Source: DASRQK01 sp040392005 (GTDB lineage Bacteria; Bacteroidota; Bacteroidia; Sphingobacteriales; Sphingobacteriaceae). Taken from it: DNA of 18,779 bases. The position numbers and the translations under genes were made by a program. Below, one piece after another: positions 7,626-14,472 of the stretch; positions within the stretch are counted from its first letter, which is position 1; each line of letters begins with the position of its first letter. The DNA lies in NCBI GenBank assembly GCA_040392005.1, contig JBEBWT010000038.1, positions 1 through 18,779 on the forward strand, written 5' to 3'. Under the pieces are notes generated by a model, which saw nothing but the letters and a program-made list of their open reading frames with translations, searched no databases and was not told the DNA's origin.

Positions 7626-8585
7626 ATGGTTATGAAGAATTACTTCACCCTTGCAATATTGGTTTTGTTGCTGTCCGTAAACGTGGTTTCGGCACAGCAG
7701 GCAAACCTGTCGAATAGTACGACCCCCATTCCGCTCGGAGAACCCCCTGTGGACGGATTTTTGAAAAAAGAAGATCTGCAGGACAGAAAGGTGATGGAAT
7801 ATGCCCGTGTCCGGCCCGATGATGTGGCTTATGTGCACAGAATCTGGCAGGAGTTTGATCTGCGGGACCGGTCCAATGCGATTTACGCTTCGCCAAGAGC
7901 CAATCTGATGCAGATCATCATGGATGCGGTACTTGCCGGAGAACTGACGGCGTATGATCCAACCCCTTCGGCTGAGGATCCTACCGGTGACAGTTTCAAA
8001 ACGATTCTGCCGGCCGATCAGGTGCTGGGACGTTTCGGTGGCGACAGTACGCTGGTCGAACAATACGATGAGGAGGGCAATGTGGTTTCCTCCCGGTTTG
8101 AAGCCGCTTCATTCAATCCTGAAGATATCATCCGCTTCCGGATCAAGGAAGACTGGATTTTCGACAAGAACCGCTCCGTATTTGAGGTCCGTATTGTGGG
8201 CATAGCACCACTGGTAACCCCAAAAACCGATCAGCTTAGTGGCGGATCCGATTTTGGCGATGAGTATGGAAACCTACCGGAAGGTATTGGTCTGTCGGCC
8301 CCGGCCATGGATATTGATGCTTATCCGGCATTCTGGATATATTTCCCCGAAGCCAGGCATATACTGGTCAGCAAGGATGCGCCTTCCCGGCAAAATGATG
8401 CGAGCGGGCTCAGTTACGACGATGTGTTTACCCGTCGTCTCTTTACTTCTTATGTGGTCAAGGAGGAAAGGGCGGATGGATTGCGGATCAAGGATTATAT
8501 TTCAGAGGGTATTGACCGGCTTTATGAATCAGAACGTATCAAAAAAGCCCTGGTCGATTTCGAACAGAAACGCTGGTCCTATTGA
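7626..8585 (+). CDS. gldN: GldN, periplasmic ring subunit of type IX secretion/gliding
   Basis: A 319-residue exported protein with a signal peptide (LAILVLLLSVNVVSAQQ, cleavage likely after Ala23). GldN/PorN binds GldK/PorK in the periplasmic ring. Family-typical segments include REDLQ-type DLQDRKVMEYARVRPDDV (about 50-68), VHRIWQEFDLRDRSNAIYAS, DIIRFRIKEDWIFDKNRS (about 160-177), FEVRIVGIAPLV and the late FWIYFPEARHIL. Length is normal for the family. Either the ATG at 7626 or the one at 7632 could be the start; they differ by two residues. No gldO-like duplicate follows, unlike in Flavobacterium johnsoniae. It closes the gldKLMN unit. Confidence 0.93.
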   Translation: MVMKNYFTLAILVLLLSVNVVSAQQANLSNSTTPIPLGEPPVDGFLKKEDLQDRKVMEYARVRPDDVAYVHRIWQEFDLRDRSNAIYASPRANLMQIIMDAVLAGELTAYDPTPSAEDPTGDSFKTILPADQVLGRFGGDSTLVEQYDEEGNVVSSRFEAASFNPEDIIRFRIKEDWIFDKNRSVFEVRIVGIAPLVTPKTDQLSGGSDFGDEYGNLPEGIGLSAPAMDIDAYPAFWIYFPEARHILVSKDAPSRQNDASGLSYDDVFTRRLFTSYVVKEERADGLRIKDYISEGIDRLYESERIKKALVDFEQKRWSY

Positions 8586-8617
8586 TCGTCCGCTTTGGTT
8601 GCGGCGCGTCCCCGAAA

Positions 8618-8644
8618 TGATTTTGGCGCACCCTCGCAAAATTG
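8618..8644 (+). terminator. Possible stem-loop after gldN
   Basis: ATTTTGGCG (8620-8628) pairs with CGCAAAAT (8635-8642) over 8 bp with one bulged G and a six-base loop, with two wobble pairs extending it outward. It lies 35-60 bases after the gldN stop, where the gld operon should end. No T-run follows directly, so it would be an atypical intrinsic terminator or a 3'-end stabilising hairpin. Confidence 0.35.
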
Positions 8645-8723
8645 ATCTTCGTCACTATTTTCCGAAAATGCTTTTTGGCACGTAAATAGCGTGTATTTTT
8701 ATATGCCCAAATTTAATTTTATT

Positions 8724-8735
8724 GTCAAATTTGAC
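8724..8735. promoter_or_regulatory. Perfect 12-bp palindrome upstream of the oxygenase-regulator promoter
   Basis: GTCAAATTTGAC is an uninterrupted perfect palindrome ending six bases before the candidate -33 element at 8741. If the promoter is real, the palindrome centre is about 50 bases upstream of the transcript start, where activators commonly bind. The Crp/Fnr regulator two genes downstream is a natural candidate binder, but the link is inference. Confidence 0.35.
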
Positions 8736-8740
8736 GTAAA

Positions 8741-8773
8741 TTGGTGGGCGTATTCATTTAGTTTTTAAGTTTG
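8741..8773 (+). promoter_or_regulatory. Promoter candidate for the JmjC-Crp/Fnr operon
   Basis: TTG at 8741-8743, a 22-base spacer, then TAAGTTTG (8766-8773), a full match to the Bacteroidota -7 consensus. The transcript would start near 8780, about 20 bases before the GTG start codon. Confidence 0.5.
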
Positions 8774-8799
8774 TTTTGTTCAGACATAAATAGAAAATC

Positions 8800-9666
8800 G
8801 TGCAATTAAAAAAAGTAGAAAAAATCTCCGGAATCAGTACCGAAGAGTTTAAGAAGAAATATCTCAATGCAGGCGTTCCTGTAGTTTTGCAGGATTTTGT
8901 CAGCAAGGATAGTCCGGCTTGGACCAAATGGAACTACGACTATTTCAAGGAAATAGCCGGGGATAAAGAAGTAGCATTGCTGGGAAAGGAAGATGCTTCC
9001 AATGACAAGGCGGCAAGCAGCCCCGTTGCCAAAATGAAGTTTGGAGAGTACCTGGATTTGATCGAAAGCGGACCGACCGACCTGCGGATTTTCCTGTTCA
9101 ACCTGATGAAACTGAAACCCGAGCTGAACAAGGATATTATTTATAATGATGTCACCGGCGGAAAGGTCCTGCAATGGTTGCCTTACCTGTTTTTTGGCGG
9201 GGAGGGCTCCAGTACCCGAAATCACTTTGATATCGACATGTCCCATGTCTTTCTTTCACAGTATAAGGGGACCAAAAAAATCTGGCTGTTTCCATTGGAA
9301 CAATCGGATCTGATGTACAAATTGCCATACAATTTCCACGGTATTGCCAATCTCAAGGATCCGGATTATGAAAAATTCCCGGCTTTGAAACATCTGAATG
9401 GCTATGAAGCGGAGATCCATCCGGGAGAGACTATTTTCATGCCTTCCGGCTGGTGGCATTATATTCAATATCCAACAGAAGGATATTCCATCGCTGTCCG
9501 TGCATTGCCGTCCAAAATTTATGATAAGTGGAGGGGTTTCCGCAATCTCGTGATCACCAAGAACTTTGACGACACCATGCGCAAGGTTTTCAAAGATCGC
9601 TGGTTTCAGTATAAGATCAACACGGCCCAGCGCAGGGCGCAAAAAGCTTTGAGGAAAGTGAAGTAG
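8800..9666 (+). CDS. Cupin-like / JmjC-domain Fe(II)/2-oxoglutarate-dependent oxygenase
   Basis: A 288-residue protein of the JmjC/cupin_8 type, whose known members are Fe(II)/2-oxoglutarate hydroxylases or demethylases related to FIH, JMJD5 and YcfD. The N-terminal block (EEFKKKYLNAGVPVVLQDF, about 15-33) is the usual opening. The iron triad is complete: His142 and Asp144 in NHFDID, and His220 in FMPSGWWHYIQYP. Lys160 (KGTKKIWLFP) sits where the 2-oxoglutarate-binding lysine is expected. The substrate cannot be read from sequence. The start is a GTG: an in-frame TAG lies at 8791-8793, and the first internal ATG is about residue 79, inside the conserved fold. A Crp/Fnr gene follows within 31 bases, implying co-transcription. 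Confidence 0.88.
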   Translation: MQLKKVEKISGISTEEFKKKYLNAGVPVVLQDFVSKDSPAWTKWNYDYFKEIAGDKEVALLGKEDASNDKAASSPVAKMKFGEYLDLIESGPTDLRIFLFNLMKLKPELNKDIIYNDVTGGKVLQWLPYLFFGGEGSSTRNHFDIDMSHVFLSQYKGTKKIWLFPLEQSDLMYKLPYNFHGIANLKDPDYEKFPALKHLNGYEAEIHPGETIFMPSGWWHYIQYPTEGYSIAVRALPSKIYDKWRGFRNLVITKNFDDTMRKVFKDRWFQYKINTAQRRAQKALRKVK

Positions 9667-9696
9667 GCAGTAGCATTGCCAGGTTACACGTACCGC

Positions 9697-10320
9697 ATGC
9701 TTATGGATCTATCCCTTTTGTTCCCCCAATTTGAAAAGCCTCTGAGCGAGTTTCTGCACAGGTCATCGGTGATCAAAACCTTTGCGGCCGGCACGGAAAT
9801 TATGCGCACAGGGCAATACATCAAGCACATGGTGCTGGTCCTGAAGGGACAGATCAAGCTTTACCGGGAAGGAGAAGACGGTGGGGAGCTGTTCATGTAT
9901 TTTCTGGAACCGGGGCAGGCCTGCGCTCTGTCCATGATGTGTGCCATCCGGCAGGAAACCAGCTCCGTCACCGCCAAAGCGACCGAAGACACCGAAGTGA
10001 TGCTGGTACCCGTCCACCTGATGGAAACGCTGATGAAGGATTACCGGACCTGGTATGCCTTTGTGATCGACAATTACCGTTCCCGTTTTGAAGAATTATT
10101 GCAAGTGCTTGATCATGTGATCTTCAAAGGAATGGATGAACGCCTGGCTTTTTATTTGCAGAATCAGGCAGCCAACCTCCACACCAAAACCCTCTCCATG
10201 ACCCATCAGGAGATCGCCAATGATCTCAATTCCTCGCGTGAGGTCATCTCCCGCTTATTGAAGAAAATGGAACAACAGGGTAAGGTTTTGCTGAACCGCA
10301 ACGCCATTACCCTGTTGTAA
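9697..10320 (+). CDS. Crp/Fnr-family transcriptional regulator
   Basis: About 207 residues, with an N-terminal cyclic-nucleotide-binding-like beta-barrel (YIKHMVLVLKGQIKLYREGE) and a C-terminal winged helix-turn-helix (MTHQEIANDLNSSREVISR, about 168-186), so it is a Crp/Fnr family DNA-binding regulator. The motif FLEPGQACALSMMCAIRQE carries two cysteines in the effector-domain loop, typical of a Bacteroidota subgroup and perhaps redox- or metal-responsive, though the ligand is not known. It lacks the N-terminal cysteine cluster of classical FNR. ATGs at 9697 and 9703 are both plausible starts; a TTG further upstream at 9676 would add residues that look non-homologous. It sits behind the JmjC gene and may control that operon. 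Confidence 0.92.
   Translation: MLMDLSLLFPQFEKPLSEFLHRSSVIKTFAAGTEIMRTGQYIKHMVLVLKGQIKLYREGEDGGELFMYFLEPGQACALSMMCAIRQETSSVTAKATEDTEVMLVPVHLMETLMKDYRTWYAFVIDNYRSRFEELLQVLDHVIFKGMDERLAFYLQNQAANLHTKTLSMTHQEIANDLNSSREVISRLLKKMEQQGKVLLNRNAITLL
10272..10318. repeat. Perfect 12-bp inverted repeat spanning the end of the Crp/Fnr gene
   Basis: ACAACAGGGTAA (10272-10283) and TTACCCTGTTGT (10307-10318) are exact reverse complements with a 23-base loop. The right arm ends on the first base of the TAA stop. The loop holds a smaller GGTT/AACC hairpin (10284-10297). A related copy of the right arm, TTACCTGTTC, follows at 10326-10335 and could compete for the left arm. It lies between convergent genes, so it may act as a 3'-end or transcription-blocking structure for one or both. 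Confidence 0.55.
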
Positions 10321-10329
10321 CCTCTTTAC

Positions 10330-10349
10330 CTGTTCCTAAACCAGAACAG
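10330..10349 (+). terminator. Weak terminator candidate between convergent genes
   Basis: CTGTTC (10330-10335) pairs with GAACAG (10344-10349) over 6 bp with an eight-base loop. The plus-strand sequence after it is T-rich but interrupted (ATTAGTTATTGTATTT). It would end Crp/Fnr transcripts before they enter the oppositely oriented protease gene. The stem is short and A/T-containing, so confidence is low. Confidence 0.3.
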
Positions 10350-10365
10350 ATTAGTTATTGTATTT

Positions 10366-13300
10366 CTATTTTACCCTTACCGGATCAGCAGGCTGCCTGA
10401 TGTTTTTGTACGGATAAGTTTTCATTTCTTCCAGCAACAGATTAATGGTCCGCTCCAGTTGGGGATCGCGGCCCTGCAACAGATCCTTCGGCAATTGTTC
10501 CACAAAAATATCCGGAGCAACCCCCTCGTTTTCAATGATCCAGTTACCTTTGGTATCATAGATCCCGAAGTTCGGCGAGGTGATCCGCCCACCGTCCAGC
10601 AAAGGAGGATATCCACTGATTCCCACCAGGATACCCATTGTAGTCCGGCCAACTAACTGGCCCAGCCCCCGTTCCCGGAACATATAAGGCATCATATCTC
10701 CACCGGAACCGGCATTTTCATTGATAATCATGGCTTTCGGGCCGTATATACCATTGCCCGGCGTGTTGAAGCCGCGGCCGTCCCGGATGGCCCAGCCACT
10801 CACCTGCTCGCGTGCCAGCAGGTCGATCACGTAGTCTGCGACCCATCCGCCACCATTGTTGCGCTCATCCAGTAACAGGGCTTTTTTGTCCATCTGGGAG
10901 AAGTAATAACGGTTGAAGAAGGTATAACCCCCTGCTCCGGTATTGGGCATATAGACATAGGCAATCTGGTTTTTGCTCAGCTCATCGACTTTTCTGCGGT
11001 TGGATTCTACCCAGTCCATCTGCCGGAGCGACATTTCATCACCAAAGCTGATCGGTACTACGACTACATCCCTTGCTCCTTCCCTGCCGGGTTTATCATT
11101 CAGTGTCAGAGTGACCTGCTTGCCAACGGTATATTCCAGCAAACTGTGAATATCGACAGCAGCCGTGAGGTCTATGCCATTTACGGCCAATATATACTGG
11201 CCGGCCTGGATATTCAGGCCAGGTTCTGCCAGTGGTGCCTTGAATCCCGGATTCCAGTCGAGTCTGGACAGGATCTTCCCGATTTTATACAGACCGTTTT
11301 CGATTACATAATCGGCACCCAGCACACCGGTAGCGACCGATGGGGTCGAAGGCTCATCTCCAGGATAGATGTAGTTGTGGCCGACTACCATTTCCCCCAT
11401 CATCTCATTGAGCAGATAACCGAGATCTGCGCGGTGATTGACATGGGGCAGGAATTTTTCATATTTGGTTTTTATTGCTGACCAGTCCGCACCATGCATA
11501 TTTTCTACATAGAAATATTCTTTTTGCATGGCCCAGACTTCATTGAAAACTTGCTTCCATTCGGCTGTGGGGTCCACCAATTGCTTGATATTGTCCACGC
11601 TGATCTTGCCGGTCTCCGGAGTCGCCGGTTTCTGGCCGGCATTGACAATATAATACGAACCTCTTGCCGAATAGATCATTTTTTTGCCGTCTGCACTGAT
11701 TTCAAAGCCACGGCCTCCTTCGATGAGGGTTCTGTTTTCCTTCTTTTTCAGATCATAAACACCAATAGTGGCTCCCCGCTGATAGGTCAGCAAATCTGCC
11801 ACACTTCCATCCAAACGGTAATAACCGGCCGGCAGGGGCAAAGATTGGATCCGATCCCCAATATTGTCCAGATCAATCTTTGTTTCTGTTTCTTTTGCAT
11901 TATTTCCCGGGGTCTTGGCTGCAGCATTCTTATTGTCCGCCATCTTGTCCGCTCCCGCATTTCCAGTCGTTTTGCTGCTATCTCCCTCTTTTTTATCTGA
12001 TTCCCCCTTTTTATCTGATTCCACTTTCACCGTTTCCTCATCACTTTCAGGTTGGAAGAGAGAAGGTGTGTCTTTTGACAGAATGAAAGCATACACATTA
12101 TAGCTGGTGGGCCGTTCATAGGCTGACATGTGCAATCCGCTGTTTGTCAAACCTGTATTGGTGCTGGCGGAGAAGAACAGGTACTTTCCGTCCCGGCTGA
12201 AAGCAGGCCCCTGCACAGCACTCATGCCGTCGGTGATCTGATGGGACGTTGTTGTTTCCAGATTATATACAAAAAGTGCAGGTACGGTATTGGGTAGGGT
12301 CTTGATGTATCCGATCCAGCGGGAATCCGGTGACCAGGTTGGCTGGAAATGGTTGCCGGTCCGCCCGGTATGGGCACCCAAACGGTCGTCATCTACTTTG
12401 ACGACTTTTTTAGTGGTAATATCCACATAATACAGATTGAGGTGGCTGTCATTGTAGAACAGTTTTTTGCTGTCAGGTGACCAGGTCGGTTCAAAATAAA
12501 AAGTAGTCTTTCCCAAAGGGATTTGCAGACTTTCCTTTTTCCCCGATTGATCCTTCAGCACCAACTCATAGTTGCCATTGGCATCCGAGACATACGAAAT
12601 CCACTTGCCGTCCGGTGACCAGGCCGGGAAACGTTCGTGTGTGCCCGGAGAATTGGAAATATTCCTGGCATCCCCCTTTTCGCGTGGGACGGTATAGATT
12701 TCACCCCGGCTCTCAAACAAGGCGCGCTGTCCGGTCGGAGAAATACTATATGCCCGGATGTTGCGGTTCAGATCCACATAATGAGGCCGTTTGTAGAGGG
12801 CATCTGCCTGAATATTGATTTTCAGCGCAGTCGATTTCTTGCTGGACAGATCCAGCGTATGGATGCGTCCTTCCTGCTCAAAGATCAGTGTACTGCCCTG
12901 TCCGTTCAGGCTGCGCACATCGTAATCCCTGAAATTGGTCAGTTTCTCAACTTTTTTGCTGTTTACATCATAGCTGAAAACATTGACAATTTTGTCCCGG
13001 TCCGACAGGAAATAAATTTTGCCGTCACCCATCCATAGTGGTTTGACATCGTTCGAGCGTTCGCCGGGAATGGTCTCGATCTCATGGCTCTGGTTGTCAA
13101 AGATCCAGATCGAAGGCATCCCGCCGCCCCGATACCGCTTGAAGGCGACCTGAGCCCTTTCGGTGGGATCAGTGTTTTTGATATAGGCCCAATACTTTCC
13201 ATCGGGTGAGGGAGAGCCCTGATAGGCTTCCGGCATGATCAGCGGGAAGGAAGGCCCCCCGGTGACACTAATACGGTGGAGCCTCGGACTGATCGCATAC

Positions 13301-13695
13301 TGATAATCCCGGGTAGAGGTAAAATAGACTTCCGAATTGTTCAGCCAGCCCCTTACTACATCCGCTGCCGGATGGAAAGTCAGCCTTTTTGGTTCACCGC
13401 CCAGAATGGAAATGGTATAGACATCTGTATTGCCATCATAATTTCCGGTAAAGGCAATCTGTTTGCCATCAGGAGAAAACACCGGATTCAGCTCTGATCC
13501 CGGATTGATGGTGAGACGGCGGGCCTGGCTTCCGTCCCGGTCCGCAATCCAGATATCCCCTCCATAAACAAAGGCAATATGATCCTTACTGATACTCGGG
13601 CTGCGCAACAACAAGGTTTCCTGCGCAAATGTCAATGTTGTCATCAGCATCAGCATGGCGAGCAGTGACGCGATTGATCTAAATGAAATCGTCAT
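10366..13695 (-). CDS. Tricorn-type S41 peptidase, exported
   Basis: An 1109-residue protein of the tricorn/C-terminal-processing (S41) family. A signal peptide (LLAMLMLMTTLTFAQE, cleavage likely after Ala24) places it in the periplasm or beyond. Residues ~25-545 form TolB/WD40-like beta-propellers with repeated 'SPDGK' blades (PVFSPDGKQIAF at 71, SPSPDGKYWAY at 161, PAWSPDGKWISY at 357, PTWSPDSKKLFY at 403, PTWSPDSRWIGY at 452). A low-complexity Lys/Glu/Asp/Ser insert spans ~550-607, then comes a further propeller part. A helical segment with His773 (MVVGHNYI), a PDZ-like domain (~785-885) and the peptidase core follow, with nucleophile Ser997 (NENAGSGGDMMPYM) and a late Glu (ENEGVAPD, 1055-1061). 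These match the His/Ser/Glu arrangement of tricorn. Such enzymes cut peptides made by larger proteases. No type IX C-terminal sorting domain is visible. Confidence 0.93.
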   Translation of the reverse strand: MTISFRSIASLLAMLMLMTTLTFAQETLLLRSPSISKDHIAFVYGGDIWIADRDGSQARRLTINPGSELNPVFSPDGKQIAFTGNYDGNTDVYTISILGGEPKRLTFHPAADVVRGWLNNSEVYFTSTRDYQYAISPRLHRISVTGGPSFPLIMPEAYQGSPSPDGKYWAYIKNTDPTERAQVAFKRYRGGGMPSIWIFDNQSHEIETIPGERSNDVKPLWMGDGKIYFLSDRDKIVNVFSYDVNSKKVEKLTNFRDYDVRSLNGQGSTLIFEQEGRIHTLDLSSKKSTALKINIQADALYKRPHYVDLNRNIRAYSISPTGQRALFESRGEIYTVPREKGDARNISNSPGTHERFPAWSPDGKWISYVSDANGNYELVLKDQSGKKESLQIPLGKTTFYFEPTWSPDSKKLFYNDSHLNLYYVDITTKKVVKVDDDRLGAHTGRTGNHFQPTWSPDSRWIGYIKTLPNTVPALFVYNLETTTSHQITDGMSAVQGPAFSRDGKYLFFSASTNTGLTNSGLHMSAYERPTSYNVYAFILSKDTPSLFQPESDEETVKVESDKKGESDKKEGDSSKTTGNAGADKMADNKNAAAKTPGNNAKETETKIDLDNIGDRIQSLPLPAGYYRLDGSVADLLTYQRGATIGVYDLKKKENRTLIEGGRGFEISADGKKMIYSARGSYYIVNAGQKPATPETGKISVDNIKQLVDPTAEWKQVFNEVWAMQKEYFYVENMHGADWSAIKTKYEKFLPHVNHRADLGYLLNEMMGEMVVGHNYIYPGDEPSTPSVATGVLGADYVIENGLYKIGKILSRLDWNPGFKAPLAEPGLNIQAGQYILAVNGIDLTAAVDIHSLLEYTVGKQVTLTLNDKPGREGARDVVVVPISFGDEMSLRQMDWVESNRRKVDELSKNQIAYVYMPNTGAGGYTFFNRYYFSQMDKKALLLDERNNGGGWVADYVIDLLAREQVSGWAIRDGRGFNTPGNGIYGPKAMIINENAGSGGDMMPYMFRERGLGQLVGRTTMGILVGISGYPPLLDGGRITSPNFGIYDTKGNWIIENEGVAPDIFVEQLPKDLLQGRDPQLERTINLLLEEMKTYPYKNIRQPADPVRVK
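11990..12022 (-). repeat. Two tandem copies of an 18-base unit in the protease linker
   Basis: TTTTTATCTGATTCC occurs at 11990-12004 and again at 12008-12022 (18-base period on the plus strand). In the protease frame it encodes ESDKKG followed by ESDKKE (about residues 559-570), inside a charged Ala/Asn/Lys/Glu-rich segment between propeller domains. Being a multiple of three, the repeat can grow or shrink without breaking the frame. Confidence 0.7.
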
Positions 13696-13828
13696 AAAAT
13701 AAAAATAAAGTAAATGTGATGGACCCGCTTTTAAATTTGTGAATGGGTCTGATTACAGTGGACAAAATACAAAAATCAGATATAATACAAGAATATCATC
13801 TGTTCCGTATTGATTTTTTTACTATTAT

Positions 13829-13848
13829 TGTGTGTTCACTAACACACA
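13829..13848. repeat. 8-bp inverted repeat just before the next start codon
   Basis: TGTGTGTT (13829-13836) and AACACACA (13841-13848) are perfect inverted repeats around a four-base loop, ending six bases before the ATG at 13855. It could be an operator over the promoter or a leader hairpin masking the start. A partial -7 match, TATTATTG (13823-13830), runs into its left arm; I see no TTG at the right distance. Confidence 0.5.
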
Positions 13849-13854
13849 CTGATC

Positions 13855-14415
13855 ATGAAGACCTTACTGGCTCTGCAAAGCCGCATCTGTCTGCTTTTCA
13901 TTCTGTTTTCGTTCCCTATTTCCGGGGTCTTTGCGCAGGAAGGCGGTATCCGGGATTTCGAGATCAGGGAAAACCTGATCAAAAATGACAAACTGGCCAT
14001 TATTGCGATCGATTCATCGGGTCATCCCCAGGAAAGCATCAACGGCACCTTTCAATTTGTCATCAACGGATTCCGGCAGGAGCTTCGTTTCAATGATGGA
14101 GTCGGGATTGCACCGAATGCCATTGAGTCCTCGGTTTTTGTATTTATCAAGCATCAGAACCAATCCGGTTCCACCGGCAAATTATATTATGTGGTCAAAA
14201 GTGCAAAGGGGATCAACCCTGTTTTTATCCATTGGTATTACCTGATATTGATTCCGCTGGCTATTGTGATCCTGGGTTACATGTTCAAAAGATTGATAGT
14301 CATCGCCATCTTATTGCTGGTGGGCTTATTTATATTTAATTACAGCAAGGGGCTCAACCTGGAGAATCTCTTTGACACCATCGTGCATGGAATAAGAGGG
14401 ATGGTAGGTTATTAG
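13855..14415 (+). CDS. Exported membrane-anchored protein of unknown function
   Basis: I do not recognise this 186-residue protein. It has a clear signal peptide (LLFILFSFPISGVFAQEG, cleavage likely after Ala27) and a soluble exported region of about 90 residues that looks beta-rich (KLAIIAIDSSGHPQESINGT, FQFVINGFRQELRFNDG, SSVFVFIKHQ, KLYYVVKSAK), as in an Ig-like or fibronectin-like sandwich. Two close membrane segments lie near the C-terminus (about 123-143 and 146-162, split by Lys-Arg in YMFKRLIVIA), followed by an amphipathic tail (LENLFDTIVHGI). This implies a periplasmic domain tethered to the inner membrane by a hairpin. It lies 57 bases before the AddA-like gene on the same strand. 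Codon use resembles the neighbours. It is a real gene by signal peptide and layout, but no function is offered. Confidence 0.8.
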   Translation: MKTLLALQSRICLLFILFSFPISGVFAQEGGIRDFEIRENLIKNDKLAIIAIDSSGHPQESINGTFQFVINGFRQELRFNDGVGIAPNAIESSVFVFIKHQNQSGSTGKLYYVVKSAKGINPVFIHWYYLILIPLAIVILGYMFKRLIVIAILLLVGLFIFNYSKGLNLENLFDTIVHGIRGMVGY

Positions 14416-14472
14416 GCAAGTAAGCCGGGTAGCATTATTGTTATTTGTGGATCATTGGAAAATGAAGTGAAA

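Noticed and set aside
9676..9696. TTG start for the Crp/Fnr gene adding seven residues
   Set aside because: Two ATGs at 9697 and 9703 are nearer the usual family start, and the extra residues look unconserved.
11494..12000. A 168-codon open frame on the plus strand inside the tricorn protease gene
   Set aside because: It mirrors the protease coding frame, has no motifs and has no promoter or neighbour support.
14455..14472. TTG start for the AddA-like gene adding six residues
   Set aside because: The ATG at 14473 is in frame, close by and a stronger start codon; the added residues carry no motif.
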